Source: Populus alba
Lineage: Eukaryota; Streptophyta; Magnoliopsida; Malpighiales; Salicaceae
Assembly (NCBI RefSeq): GCF_005239225.2
Contig: NC_133292.1
Location: 9,396,985 to 9,460,984 of the forward strand
Direction: 5' to 3'
DNA: 64,000 nucleotides
Shown here: positions 27,093-40,209 of the stretch, in pieces
How the letters are laid out: each line of letters starts with the position of its first letter
Position numbering within the stretch: the stretch's first letter is position 1
Notes under the pieces: generated by a model
Seen by the model: the letters and a program-made list of their open reading frames with translations, nothing else
The model's database searches: none
What the model was told of the DNA's origin: nothing
Made by a program: the position numbers and the translations under genes

Positions 27093-29971
27093 ATGGCTAT
27101 CTCTCTCCAACTCTGCCGCGTATCACTCCGCTCCGACCTCTCCTCCGACAATCGCGTACCTATCCGCCGCCGTAGAACCACTTTCTCCGCCCGCTGCGCT
27201 GGCGGTGATGACTCTACTTCTTCAGTCTCTTTGGAATCGGAATTTGACGCTAAAGTCTTCAGACATAACCTGACAAGAAGCAAGAATTATAATCGTAGAG
27301 GTTTTGGTCACAAAGAAGAGACACTTGAGCTCATGAATCGCGAGTACACCAGTAAGTTATCTCGTATTATTATATTTTTTAATTTTTTTGTTAAAAAATA
27401 AAAACTAGTTAAGAAGACGCGAGAGACTTGAATTGCGAGTGAGTTTTGTTTGAATTTGTAGGTGATATAATAAAGAAATTGAAGGAGAATGGTTATGAGT
27501 ATACATGGGGAAATGTTACTGTCAAATTAGCCGAAGCTTATGGTTTTTGCTGGGGAGTAGAGCGAGCTGTTCAGATTGCTTACGAAGCCAGAAAACAGTT
27601 TCCAGATGACAAGATTTGGATTACTAACGAGATTATCCACAATCCGACTGTTAATAAGGTGCTATTAATTTTCTTTTTTCTTTTTTTAATTTGGCGAATC
27701 GGAGTGGAATAGAGCTGGATTGTGGCAGTGGAAAGCTATTTATGTTAAAAATTTCTTTGTTGTGATTCTATATTTAAGGAATAAATTGTTTCTGGTTAGT
27801 GATGGTACTGTGTTTTATTGTTGTTGCAGAGGTTAGAGGAGATGGAAGTTGAAAACGTTCCTGTTGAGGAAGGGAAGAAACAGTTTGAAGTTGTAAATGG
27901 TGGTGATGTTGTGATTTTGCCTGCATTTGGAGCGGCAGTGGATGAGATGTTGACTTTGAGTAACAAAAATGTACAAATTGTTGATACAACTTGCCCTTGG
28001 GTATCCAAGGTATGTTTTGGATGGAGTTTTAGCTGTATGATATTAGCTTATTGTTTGTAATTATTGGGATTTATATGTTCAATATATATGTTTTTTTAAT
28101 GACATGTATAAATATGCTTTGAAATCATGTGAAGGTTTGGACTACTGTTGAGAAGCACAAGAAGAGAGATTATACCTCAATTATTCATGGAAAATATGCT
28201 CACGAGGAAACTGTAGCAACCGCTTCTTTTGCAGGAAAGTACATTATTGTGAAGGATATGAAAGAGGTATGCTCCAAATACCAGTGGTGGTTAATATCCT
28301 TTCTTCTTTCGGTATATAAGAAAATCCTGGAATGTTTTTTTAACATGTTAGTCACGACTCACAAAGATAAAGGAAGAGTTGTGCATGATCTCTCTCTCTG
28401 TTTATTTTTTTTTTAATGCAAAAATTCTGAGAAGTTTCTATTTAATTCAGGCAATGTATGTGTGTGATTACATTCTTGGGGGTGAACTTAATGGATCTAG
28501 CTCAACCAGAGAGGAGTTTCTAGAGGTAAAGCTTTTTTTCTTGTTAACTTTGATTTGGTATTTTGGTATTTTGGATACTAAACAAAATCCTAATGTAATT
28601 GTTGGCTTGGTTGCAGAAATTTAAAAATGCAATTTCTAAGGGGTTTGATCCTGATAGTGACCTGGTGAAAGTTGGTATTGCAAATCAAACTACAATGCTC
28701 AAGGGAGAAACAGAAGACATTGGTAAGTTTTAGTTACGTTAAGCTACTGTTTGTTCTTAGAAATTGCCACTAGTGATCTCCGATTCATTGATTTTTCTTT
28801 TCTTGACAGGAAAATTGGTGGAGAGGATCATGATGCGCAAGTATGGAGTGGAAAATGTAAATGATCACTTCGTAAGCTTCAACACCATTTGTGATGCTAC
28901 TCAGGTGATCATCTCTTCTAGTCTCGCGATTCTACTTGTTCAGCTTTTCATTAGAGTTCGGTGAAACTCTTACCATTAGAGAGTCTTACCTAGTGTTCTT
29001 TCTTCTTACAATTTATAGAATTCAAATTCCATATGGTGCTTTTCTTCTCCCTTCACCACGCATCTCTAATCATAATTTCAAAATTTATCAACCTTAAAAA
29101 CTCCTTGAACCTTGAACTTCCCTTTTTCAAAGGAGAAGAGGATAGAGACAAGGAATGAATATCATGTATTAGAATTTCAAGTCTCCCAGTCCCACAACAA
29201 TTGTATAAATGTATGAAGCCAGGTTATGAATTAACTAAAAGCAAGATTCTTTTATGATAATTGTTTGGGTTCATGTTTTTTTATCTTATATTTGCAAGCT
29301 TTTTCTGCTTAATCTGCAGGAGAGACAAGATGCAATGTATAAACTGGTGGAGGACAAGTTGGATCTTATGTTAGTTGTTGGCGGGTGGAACTCAAGTAAC
29401 ACCTCCCACCTCCAAGAAATTGCTGAGCACCGTGGAATTCCTTCATACTGGATTGACAGTGAACAGAGGATCGGCCCAGGAAACAAAATAGCTTATAAGT
29501 TGAATGTAAGTGAAATTGCTCATGCTCCCTTTCTTTGACCAATTTTCTGATTTCAATTATAGATTTCTCATTTATTCATCTCGTACTAGCATGGGGAGTT
29601 GGTTGAGAAAGAGAACTGGCTTCCACAAGGCCCCATTACAATTGGTGTGACATCAGGCGCCTCTACACCAGACAAGGTAATTTTACTGCAATAATCCCTT
29701 GTCTATTTGTTGCTCTCTATAATTTTTTCTGCCCTAGACATGCAATTTCTGAAGTTTGAGATGATGGTATTGTAGGATTGCCATTCCTGCAAACCACGCG
29801 AATCTTTAAGTTTCCAGCTGTGCTAAATGTTATTAATATTACACACCTGGTGTTGAATGTTTGTAAAAAACTGATACTATTTACCTTTAAATCAATTTCT
29901 ATCAGGTTGTCGAAGATGCCCTTATCAAGGTGTTCGACATCAAACGTGAGGAAGCTTTACAAGTAGCATAA
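27093..29971 (+). CDS. ISPH: 4-hydroxy-3-methylbut-2-enyl diphosphate reductase, chloroplastic
   Basis: Ten exons join exactly in frame to 460 aa: 27093-27351, 27462-27658, 27830-28009, 28135-28266, 28451-28525, 28617-28722, 28810-28904, 29320-29505, 29590-29676 and 29906-29971. The enzyme (HDR/IspH) makes IPP and DMAPP in the last step of the plastid MEP pathway. The three Cys that hold its iron-sulfur cluster are visible in [12 protein letters not shown] (about C116), DTTCPWVSK (about C207) and NTICDATQ (C344). TSGASTPDK near the C-terminus is typical. The N-terminus ([20 protein letters not shown]) is a plausible transit peptide, and the plant-specific N-terminal domain precedes the catalytic core. 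No damage was seen. It converges on CCS1. Confidence 0.97.
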
Positions 29972-30760
29972 AGTTTAATGTGTTATTTATACAGAGCAGT
30001 AGAGAGTGCCAGTCAGATACTGTACCATTAAACACAAGATCAATGTATCATGAACAAGAGGTTCTAAAATATCCATGTAATATCCTTTCGAGCACCTGAG
30101 TTCTTGAGTTGAGCTCACAATATCAATACAGAGGTTGCAGTGGTAAAACAATGCCGAGTGGGGTCTCTTAAACGACAATGATCTTCTTTCACAAGAAGAC
30201 CCTCACGAAATATCGGGCAAAAACACGAGTCATATTTTGTTTATTTGCATTTTGTTGATAAATACTTGATTGGTGCTGGCTATCAAGAAAATTAATGGCA
30301 TTTTCAACTTTGCAGTGTCAAACCAGGAAGAGGTTGCGACGAGGCAAATAAGTGGAAAAATAGGAAATGCGAAAGCATGCCACTATAATAACCAGGAGAA
30401 GTTGGAAACAATATAATCCAAGTGAGTGAGAAAAACTACTGCATGTATTCGACTAAATGCCCCTTAAGTTATTTATCTTTAATTAGTACAAAAAATGGTC
30501 GATAGGCAACTATCTAGGGCCTCGAGTTCAGGCCCCAGCAGCGACACGCTGTAGTGTTGTCTATAATAATGCCTGTAGCTATACACATTTACAAGAATAA
30601 TCCATGGCTCTGCAAAGCGCTAAACCCCATGGCAAAAACCTCGGGCTTACAGATAGAGTGCCTGCTGCATTTCAAGGATTGGTATCTTGGTTTGACCTCA
30701 AAATTCAGAATCACATGTAAATCCCATTGTAAGTGTTCATCTCATTTCGAGCTGCGGAAA
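29972..30760. other. Intergenic space between convergent HDR and CCS1
   Basis: Contains the 3' UTRs of both genes. An open frame at 30554-30790 lies antisense to the last CCS1 exon and its 3' flank and has no independent support. Confidence 0.45.
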
Positions 30761-33700
30761 CTAGCCACTTGCAACATCAGATTGCTTTGAGAGAGACGAT
30801 TCAACTATCTCTGGAACCTTATCGAGCAAAAGATTTATCTCATATTGAAATTCAGCTTTTGCTCGGTTAGTCTTTCCTCCAACAATCACTGCTGTCCCGT
30901 CTTGTAAAGCCCATATCTTCGATTTGCCGGAATAAGAAACAAAATGAACGCAAACGTTTGCAATTAACTTCCATCATGGCATAAATGCTACCATCAGGCA
31001 TAAGCAATCTCAAAAACAACTTTCAGAGTTTAAACAGAAATCACCTATATAATTCATCAGAAAACCTGGTAAGATAGACTCAACATGTGAACATAATTCT
31101 CACCTGTGAATGGGATAAGTAACTCAGGCAAGTTGTGAGCATTAGAGCACCAAATCCAGCATACACAACGGGCACGCCTGGATCAGTCTGTGCAAAGAAA
31201 AGATTTAGCTCCATGTACCTATCACGCAACTGAAAGAAATTAATGCTGTAGCGAGTCTTTTGAGTCTAGACCTTTAATTCAAGACCGCTGCTTCCAATTG
31301 CATCTTCAATAATAATTTGCATGCCATCTATGTCAATCGGAAGCTTAGAGTTGGGTCTTCGCACTCCAACAAATTTCCCTTCTTGATCATAAAGGACGAT
31401 GGACTGTAGATCACGAGCAAGCATTGATCTGAAAATCAACATCAAAAGGGCTGAATGGCAATGCACAAACATAAAAAACAGAACTAATTTCAGCAAACAA
31501 AACAACTCTGGAGGACTGTCAACCAATAACAGCAGCATGTGAACAAGCTCAAGAATTTGATCCATTTATCTTGATGACCACGAGACTTGTTTAAAAATAA
31601 GCAACTATATGAAAATTCTCAGATATGGAAAAACTAAAACACTATCATAACCACAGCAAAGTGCAAATTTGACTAAGAAACTAAATTATTGTGTAAGAAG
31701 TATGTACAGAAGAAGAAGAAGAAGAAGAAGAAGAAGATTAGTTAAAGAAATACATACATTCCCTTGACATTAGGAGAGTTAACATCCCCTACTGGTAAGA
31801 AGGTTCCATAGAGTTTATTGTCTCCACTGATTTTTAATGGTGCCATAGCCAAATTGAAAGGCCCTTCATCATCCTTGCGTACCTGCAAGGCGGAAATGCT
31901 CCAGTCTGTCTGGTACATAGTGATCCCACCATAACGTAACGGATCATTTACACTAATTGTTTTCCTCATAACCTCCTTCCCATTAAGGTCAAATAGTGAC
32001 AGGTCAGTGTGAAATTGTTTGATCTACAAGAAGAAACAACATATAAGAGAAAATATGGAAAACATATATAAATTCAAGTATGCACAGCTGAAAAGGCAGG
32101 TACAGGCACTGATGTGAAAGAAAATCAACACCTACATCACCACCATCATAGTAGTCCATGTAGAATCTGTTGACATGAACCTCGGTATTGAAAGCTTCAG
32201 TGGGAGTTGAGAGAAACCCACTTGGTCCCAGTACATCTCCTACAACAAAATTCAGTCCTTGTGGAACTGTAACTGAGCCTCTAAAGCTCCCAGTGGCACT
32301 AAGAGTTGCTCCTCCCATTATCAGCAGCATAGCTAAATGTACTCCAATAGGGGAAAACCGACCGGCCAGCCCCTTAAATGCATATAGAGAGGGTCCTTTC
32401 AAGAATACCTACATTAATTAAACTGTGGATAGTGAGCACAAAAACATATATATATCAGGTACTAATGCTTGAGGAGCTGATAATAATGTAACATGAAGGT
32501 TGCTATTGTTAGCAACTCAGGATAAAGTATCTGCAGGCAATATAACTGTTCAATTTGTTGCAAGCAGAAATTGAAATGAGTGTATTCATGCTTAATAGCT
32601 TTTGAAGTGAGCTTCTTAAGTAACTCGTTATACTTCTGTGCATAATCTCGAATGTGTGTTTCTTGCACTGGATAACTAAAAATCATCACAAGCATGAACA
32701 GCCCAATAGGGAGGTAATGTTTGGCATTATGTTCGATAAACTAATTCCAACCAGAACAAAAGGAAAAAAAGAAAAAAGACAAAATCAGTGTTGCGAAAAA
32801 TGAGACTATAACGAGAAGAACAAACATCCAGTCTCATGACTCTCAATCATGCTGGCCAACGTTTCAAGACTTCAAGCTTATAAGCAATACACATAGTTTA
32901 AGAAAATAAAAAAGATTTCACAAATGCAACAAAATTGAAACTACTCCATAACCTCATATCCAGCTCCCATCAGAATAACTCCCAAATCTTGAACTGATGC
33001 CTTGGGCAAATTGTCGGAAAATTCCTGTTTACGAATAGCATCAGCAGAATGTAAGTAATTCCACCTGCATTTAACAACAAAGCTGTGTTAACAGTAAACT
33101 TCCTCTTTCCTAGTTTAATAGAGCAAGATGCCAAAAATCAAACCTTCTCGCAACCTTAGCCAGGGGGATCTGTGTGGTGTAAGTGCAGGCCATAAGAGAT
33201 ACTCCTAAGAGAGCCAACATTCCCAGGAAAACAGGGGATGAATACATGTGATCGAACCCGAGGGTGAGAACCCACTTCCAAGTGAAGAATCCTAATAAAG
33301 GATTCTCTTCTGGGAACTTTTGGAAATAGAATTCTGGAGCCTCCCCTTGATCAATAAGAGTACCTGCATAAAAATTGCATACACCTGATTAACAAATTCA
33401 AGACAACCAATGATGCTCTAATTCTAGCACTTAAATTTCATTTCTGACACTAACACTTCAGTTAACCTTCTGAAGACAGCAAGACTAGACACCAACAGAG
33501 GTTTTAACATACCTAGAGCCATTAGCACAGCAATAGAGAACATCTCTCCAATAGCCAAAGGCAAATTAGACAAAACAGCCAAAACCTTTCTAGGCAACCT
33601 CTTCAAGAACCCCAATGCTCCAGTTCCTGTCTTCACTGGAACTTTCTCTCCATTACCACCACCACCACCACTCTCCTCTGACAAAACAGGTGGAGCTGAA

Positions 33701-33942
33701 TTCGATAGAAGAATCTTCCCGGACGCGTTCTTGTCCTTTTCCTTGATCTCTTTAGATGTTTTGAGCTTGCTACAAGTTACAATGGTTACAGAAAGTCTAC
33801 TTCTCTTGTTGTTGTTGCTGTAAAGAGTGTGAGTTTGGGGTTTGAGCTTAAGAATTTTGGAGTTAAGGAGAAGAGTGGGTCTGCGAAAATGGGTGTTGAA
33901 TAGAGATGAGCTAAGGGGTTTTGTGGGGTTCAGAATATCCAT
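30761..33942 (-). CDS. CCS1: Cytochrome c biogenesis protein CCS1, chloroplastic (ResB family)
   Basis: Eight exons join in frame to 565 aa: 33513-33942, 33144-33363, 32953-33064, 32136-32408, 31758-32023, 31272-31428, 31104-31187 and 30761-30916. CCS1 works with CcsA in system II to attach haem to c-type cytochromes (f, c6) on the lumen side of the thylakoid. Features: a long Ser/Lys-rich plastid transit region, then membrane segments around [55 protein letters not shown] and [19 protein letters not shown] large lumenal domain lies between the last two ([16 protein letters not shown]...[10 protein letters not shown]). All match the ResB/Ccs1 family over full length. A (GAA)n run at about 31709-31737 lies in an intron. 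Confidence 0.95.
31707..31738. repeat. (AGA/GAA)n microsatellite in a CCS1 intron
   Basis: About ten tandem GAA triplets on the plus strand, inside the intron just left of the exon at 31758-32023. Confidence 0.9.
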
Positions 33943-35525
33943 TAATGGAAAACTTGGAGCTCTGTTTGTGGGTTTCAGTTGAAGATAAGAGAAGTAGCAG
34001 TTAAGACTTAGTTTATCCTGTTAGGAGATATTATGTTATTGGCGTGCCTTTTTACACACCTTTATATAACCTTGCCAAAATGCACTTGCCATGTTAATAC
34101 CTTCAATTTGGTTTTTGGGAGTGCTTACTTTCCTTCAATTTTGACAAAACTATTATTATTATTATTATTTTCCTGATTTTAACATTTAGGATGTTTTGAA
34201 TGATATCCTATCTATTGAATTTTATCCATTAAGTTGCATTTATTTTCTTATAAAATATCATAAAAACCTGGTCAAGAGAATTAAAAAAATAATAACTCCC
34301 CCCAACACTAGATAAAACATCATGTACAACCATGAAAAGATTACCATCAAGAAATTAACTTTCAAGAGTTTTATAATTTTTCATGAATTTTTAGTATTTT
34401 TTAAAGAAAAAAACATATGATTTTCATGTGATATCTAAATGCTAATTTGGAAGAAATTTAACACCAAGGTCAGGTCAGTTATAATAACCATAATTTAAAT
34501 GTTGAAATAAAAAAAAAAAATTCGGGCAACCAAAATGTATATTTCAATCAAGCTCCTAGTTTTATTTATTTTGCGAGCCGCTTGTTAAAGATCAAAGAGG
34601 CATGGGATACAGGCTTCTTGTGTTTCTTGGGCTTTAGGCCTTTAGCCCTCTCAAGTATCCCAAAAAAAAGAAAAGAGGCTTCATAGCATATCAACTCAAA
34701 AGTCGAAACAAGTATAAATTTAAAAGGTGTACATTGTTCATCCTTACTCATATTATTACTGTGGATAAGATTTTTTGTTTTTTTTTTAATTTAATTCTTA
34801 ATTTTTTTTGGGTAATTTAATTTTAATTAAAAATCAATTAATTTTGATTTTTCATGAAAAGATAAAATAAAAATAAAAATAAAAAATACACCATATAAGT
34901 TCTGAAAAAAAATATATTTTAGTCTTCAAACTTATTGAATTACATAAATTATTTGAAGAGTTTTTTATAATTTTTTTAATTTTTTGTATAGATAAATTTT
35001 ATTTTTTAAAATAGAGAAAATATATTCAAAGTGTTGTGTTGTGTTGTGTTTGTGACAGGCTTTGCAGCTGCTCCCTTTATGTGGAGAATCAGGACTCCAA
35101 TTTTAATTAATTTACAGGTTGTTTAGAACTTAAATTTGAATCAAATTAATAGATAAATTTAGAGAAAAATCTCGATTTATACCTACTCTGTTACTCGTAT
35201 TATCACTAAGATCTCGAAAGAATCCTCGAACATGCACTAGAGGATAGGAGATGATACTGGTTTCAACTATCTTTTCAAGACAAAAGAATACTAACACGAA
35301 ATTTCAAAGAAAAGGATGAAGGGACACCATTTTCAGTTAAAAAATATATGGCTTAATTAATTTCAGGAGAAGGTTTGCTTTCTAATGTGAGCAGATATGA
35401 AGAAGATTCTGATTTCCTCACTGGGACACACCTTTCTTTAGAATTGTTTTCCCACCACCAATCATTCAATTCTCGAACATCTATGATTCTTTCGACTTTA
35501 TATACGTGGACCAATCATTAAACAT
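33943..35525. other. CCS1 promoter and AT-rich intergenic DNA
   Basis: Bases 33943-34080 are the CCS1 leader and promoter. The rest is AT-rich with no supported gene. A short (TGTTG)n-like run sits at about 35030-35050. The 61-codon minus frame at 34566-34751 has no recognisable homology. Confidence 0.4.
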
Positions 35526-35527
35526 CG

Positions 35528-35778
35528 TGGGTTCTAAATAAGTTGAGATGAGATGGTTCTTTGACATGGTATCAGAGCCTTATGACCAAGTAGTCACGAG
35601 TTCGAATCTCATCATCCTCATTTATTTGATAAAAATTAAGCACAAGGTGATGTGGGTCTGTACAAGTTTCAAGCCCAAAAGGTTTTCACTTGAAGGGGTG
35701 TGTTAGAGAATAATATAAATCATATCCTAGAACCTCATTTAACAGCTTAAGTTTTTAGGTTGGGATGGTTCTTTGACA
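35528..35778 (+). mobile_element. TRIM-type miniature LTR retrotransposon, 5' LTR truncated
   Basis: A 3' LTR of about 78 bases (35701-35778) begins TGTTAGAGAATAATATAAAT and ends GATGGTTCTTTGACA. The last ~39 bases of a matching 5' LTR (35528-35566) end with the same GATGGTTCTTTGACA. Directly after it lies TGGTATCAGAGCC (35567-35579), the canonical primer-binding site complementary to initiator tRNA-Met. A purine tract (GAAGGGG) precedes the 3' LTR. The ~134-base interior has no coding capacity, which defines a TRIM. Terminal changes in both LTRs show age. Confidence 0.8.
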
Positions 35779-36700
35779 CTAATGCGCTCCTCAGCTCGCA
35801 GAACCTGCAATGTTTAGCAAATCTGTTAATCCTGCAAGAGATGATTGACAATTATACCAAAAGGAAAGGAAAAGCTAGAAGATGAAGCACGTTTCTTAGG
35901 TTGCTTAATTTATCATCCCTGGATTCCAGTCTTGTGCTTCTGCAGGCTGCAGCTTCTAACGGAGCAAACAAATTCAGGTTCTGGGATATGTAATTATGCA
36001 TGCTTTAAATTCTCATAAACTGCCTTAAATATTCGAAGGGCACCAAGTTTCTTCATACCTGTCACCCTTGCCAGTCACCGAGTGCTGGCTAGTCATGTCA
36101 TCATTTTTATATATTGAAAAATCTGTGATGTCTATATATTATCTGCGATTGAAATATAAACTTACTTCTTTTTTCCAGTTAATTGTAAGACAACATCCCT
36201 TGAACACCAAGCTTAAACTGGTAGCCAAGCGAGGCACCAGCAGGAAGTCCAGAGATGCAGTAACATGTAGTAGCGATCAAGGCAAAAAGTGAAATATTAA
36301 ATAATAGGTCGTTAATAGTAAACGTCATGTATATTGAGAAAACATTTTCAATTTCTAGGTATAAAAAGTGAAATATTGATAAATTTATGTGAATAAGAAA
36401 ATTATATATGGATGATATTGAAAAATTCTAATTATAAGAATTAAAATATATCATTTATAAATCTATGCGTACAGGAATGAATTTTTTTTTTTGAAAAAAA
36501 GGTATAAAGTCATTGTTAAAGGAACAATGGTGATGCGGTTTGTTATTCAAAATATAGGCTATTTAATAGCATGCTATTGAAACCTTTTAAGACTATAAGG
36601 TTTGCTATTGAAAATATTTCAATTATAGATATATAAGTGAATTATTTATGAAGTTATATGGTTGATAAAACTATAAGGGTGATATTTAAAAACCTTTAAG
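35779..36700. other. Intergenic region before the peptide-gene array
   Basis: AT-rich, with no gene recognised. Sequence homologous to the left end of array unit 4 begins near 36700. Confidence 0.35.
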
Positions 36701-38621
36701 CGTTCGGGACAAAGATAAAATTCGAATATGATTACACATATCCACATGTATTATTTTTATTCTTTTATATTGTATGTTTTCTGAATAATTGATTTTTTGA
36801 AATATTTTTTGTTGGATTTATATTTTGATTACTTATATTTAACTATGTAAGAGAGTTGTGATAAGATTCAACATTTAAATGAACTTAATATTAATTATTT
36901 CATGTATTTTAAAATAAAAATCTATTTTAAAAATCACATTACACCACAGTTTTAAACTTTTAAATGCACTTAGTTAGAGTTGAATTGTACAATTTATTAT
37001 TATTTTTAACCGTACATGTTAATTGAAATTGTCCGTAAAAAAATTGCGTTGATAGATACTAGTATATTGTTCACATATCTCTCTATCAAAACAAAAATTA
37101 CATTATTTACACTCCAAAAAAATTATAGTTCTAGTCAAATTAAATTATACAATTTAATGGAATTGACGACCAACATCAACATCGTAAATACCATGTGCTA
37201 ATTGACGTAGTTTGTAAAATTACTATGAATTTTTCCAATAAATCAAATATATGGAGATCTGAATTTCATGAACTAAAAGAAAAATTCATTTATATGATCT
37301 TTCTTTTGATCGAAGAAAAAAAAAGACAAGTTGGAGTGGTGGACCGGCGGTTGTAACGAGTGGCGGCTGCTGACGAGCGCACAAAAGGAGGACTTTCAGT
37401 GTAGTGCCTTGTAACCAAAAAGTCGTAGAATTTCTCAAGGCAGATTGAGGTTGCTTCCGGGAAACGCGGCTGTCTCCGCCGAATCCATTGGCGCGTTCCT
37501 GGTTTGGTTTGTACGGGCATAAATGTAGAAACCTGGTCACGCACTCGTTTTTTACTACGTTCAATCTTTCTAGAAAATATTTTATGAAAAATAATAGGGG
37601 ATTTCTTCTTGTTTTTTTTAATGGTAGTTTCAAAAATTTTAAGATCCAATATATTAAAAAATTATATTTAATATTCATTACTGTAATGAAATTTCAATGT
37701 TTCTAAGTTAGATTATATTGTTGGTTAGATTAATTTTTTTATTGTAAAAAAAAATCTTGATATTGCTAAGATGTTTTCTAATAGAAAAGTTTTTAATTGT
37801 TCGGGGTTGAATCCATATGTTTTGACCAACTTAACGGGTCTAATATCAATCTCAACAACTAATAAAAATATATTGAATTTATTCATGTTAATCTGAAATA
37901 AGTTGTTGAGTTCACGACCCGACCGTATAATAAGATTAAAATAACTACATAAAAATTAAATTAAAATAAATTATAAAATTTAAATATTAATTAATCCAAT
38001 ATCGAAAATAGATTTTCTATATAGGATAAAAACGACTCGAGCCCCCTTTCTACCAAACCCATCTGCAACTGCGAAGGCAAAAGGATGTCCTTAACAAGAA
38101 CACAACACCACAGGAACATAGAGAAGAATCTGAAGCCAAAACTTCTACATTAATCAGCTGCAGTCAAAACAGAGGATCTCCAACACAACAATGAGAATTT
38201 CATACTATTCTTTTCTAATCCCTAACCTCTTGTACAATACAACGATGAGATTTTCTATATAGGATAAAACATGTTGTTTTGATAAGGGTCTGTCGATCAT
38301 TTTTATCATTTTTTTTGTCAGTTTTTATGAATATGAACTTTTAAGTTATATTTTTAATTGAATTAGTTTGAACATGTAAATGGAAAAGCTTTCGTGTTCA
38401 TGCGATCCTCAAAGCTGTTTATGAGGCAAAATTGGTGTTTTGTTTTTCTGGCAAAAAACAATCTTATATATTTCAAGAAATAAGCTTAGAACAGCCCTAT
38501 TTCAAGAATTAAGATTTCAAACTACCCTAATCTTTATTAGCCACTCAATCTATGGCTAACATTTTGCAATAATACACTTCGGTTATCACAACAACAAAAA
38601 AATTAATAATAAAAAACAACA

Positions 38622-38627
38622 CACGTG
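38622..38627 (+). promoter_or_regulatory. G-box (CACGTG) upstream of peptide gene 1
   Basis: A perfect CACGTG palindrome about 140 bases upstream of the TATA box. The same element sits at 43156-43161 (copy 2) and 51278-51283 (copy 4), but not upstream of copy 3. Confidence 0.45.
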
Positions 38628-38759
38628 CTATATATGTTTTGCTTAGAAATTACCTTCTTGATGAAAAATGGAGTCGTCGTCCACATGCAAAGTCGACCAG
38701 CAAGTCTTGGGCTTCATTCTTCCCTGAATATATATATATATTTAACAACTTGTTGCTAT

Positions 38760-38766
38760 TATAAAT
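38760..38766 (+). promoter_or_regulatory. TATA box of peptide gene 1
   Basis: TATAAAT within the conserved CTATTATAAATGCACTT. It lies 210 bases before the chosen start codon and is conserved in all four copies (43296, 46663 and 51450). Confidence 0.6.
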
Positions 38767-38833
38767 GCACTTATACTTTTCAAAGTTGTCTTATTCAATA
38801 ATACAGAGGAGCGGACACGGTGATCAATTAACA

Positions 38834-38893
38834 ATGTCGTCTTGGGCACATGCATGTGAACTTTCAAGGTCACTTCCCTTCCAAAGCTGCTAA
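38834..38893 (+). other. Upstream ORF in the leader of peptide gene 1
   Basis: A 19-codon uORF (MSSWAHACELSRSLPFQSC then stop) lies between the TATA box and the main start. Copies 2, 3 and 4 have ATC or lack the ATG, so it is private to copy 1. Confidence 0.5.
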
Positions 38894-38969
38894 TTAAGAT
38901 CATGCATGCATGGTGGCTATAAATAAGAGTGGCAGCGAAGAGGCAATGATAAACACAAATATTTCCAAC

Positions 38970-39412
38970 ATGAAAGCCTTTCTTGTGATCATATGCATTC
39001 TCTTAGCAACAATCGTCTTCTCCCCCTCATCCACTTGCACTGCTCGAGAATTGCTGGGCGGGAAAGGTGAAAAACCTGTTTCTGTTTCCTTTTATTTAAT
39101 TTAAGATAATTAAGCAGCTCATATGTGTGTTCTATGTTTGTGTATGATCCTGCATGCATATATTTTAGGACCATGACTTAATTATGCTATAAATTAAGAT
39201 GCTGCTTGTTATCGCAGAGCATTTATTTATTTCTTTTTCGACTAACAATATAAATGTTTGCAGATCCATACACGGGATCTGGCCCCGCCAATTCAGGATC
39301 TCCATGCGGTGCTGATAAACAAAATTGCCTCCCTAATTCAAGTCCAGGATCGAATAAACCAAAAAAACGCTGTGACTCGCCTGTGGAGCAAACTGACTGT
39401 GACCCAAATTGA
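38970..39412 (+). CDS. Secreted cysteine-containing peptide, RISP-like, copy 1
   Basis: Two exons, 38970-39066 and 39264-39412, encode 81 aa. The precursor starts MKAFLVIICILLATIVFS, a strong signal peptide cleaved probably within STCTA/RELL. The mature part has a constant block (DPYTGSGPANSG) and four Cys spaced C-x6-C-x14-C-x9-C around a lysine-rich centre (NKPKKRC). An upstream in-frame ATG (38910) would add 20 polar residues before the signal peptide. I prefer 38970, which has A at -3 and puts the hydrophobic core at the N-terminus. By precursor length, secretion, Salicaceae context and the nearby LRR-RLP it fits the poplar RISP (rust-induced secreted peptide) family, reported as antifungal phytocytokines. 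That assignment is by context and recall, not by alignment. The mature peptide is nearly neutral and identical to copy 4. Confidence 0.8.
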
Positions 39413-39471
39413 AGATTGAAGGCGAGCAAAGTTGTATGCGTTCTTAAGAGTGACAACAACTAGTCATGTTA

Positions 39472-39492
39472 TGTGTGTGTGTGTGTGTGTGT
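39472..39492. repeat. (TG)n microsatellite in 3' UTR of copy 1
   Basis: A GT/TG run about 60 bases after the stop codon. It is present with different lengths in copies 2 and 4. Confidence 0.8.
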
Positions 39493-40209
39493 TACATATT
39501 TTGATTCCAGAACTATATATTTATGTAAGAAAAATAAATTGACTTCCCAGTACATGGTGACAGCAACTTGCATCATGATCAGGTTTTGATTTTTCTTGGT
39601 CTTGATTCCATGAAGTTGTGTAATCTTTGTTGAGGTTTATGCAAAATAAATAAAGAGCTTGATTGGTCTAGCTATCTCTTCTCTTCTATGATGCTCATAT
39701 GCCTTTGCTTTTGATTAACTTTATATCAACAAATAAAAAGATGGCCTTTAATGCTATCTCATCATAAACCCACAAGAACAAATATTTACATATAGGCTCG
39801 CGTGAAGAAGCACAGTGCCAGAGAGAGTATGGGATTTCTTTTTAATATCATTGTTATTGAAAATAATAATAATATAATTTTGAATATTATTTTAATATTA
39901 TTGTTATTGAAAATAGTAATGAAAAATAGTTTTTATACTTGGATGGTTTAATTAATTAAATTGAATCATGTTCAATTTAATTTAATGGCTTTTCAAGACC
40001 GAAACGGAACATGTGAAATGAAACCGGAACATTCTAAATAGAATTTAGTTGAAAAATCTAGAACGGGTTAAGATTTAAAATGAAATGAAAATAATTTTAT
40101 TTTATTTTATTTTTTAAATTATTATGAAATATTTCAGCTATTCCGGATAAAATGAAACGACATTGACAACCTTGAAGGAACTTGCTTTGCAACATGTGAT
40201 GATATATGG

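Noticed and set aside
37286..37678. Long minus-strand frames of 119-130 codons
   Set aside because: The diverged copy at 41236 does not keep the frames open, and the residues do not resemble a protein family.
38910..38969. Upstream in-frame ATG in all four peptide genes (also 43442, 46809 and 51600)
   Set aside because: It would place about 20 polar residues (INKSGSEEAMINTNISN) before a typical signal peptide, and its context lacks A/G at -3. The internal ATG has A at -3 and starts the hydrophobic core. Kept as an alternative only.
38989..39459. Minus-strand open frames opposite the peptide genes (repeated in other copies)
   Set aside because: They follow the duplication and lie across exon, intron and UTR without their own start context or splice logic. 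Shadows of the plus-strand gene.
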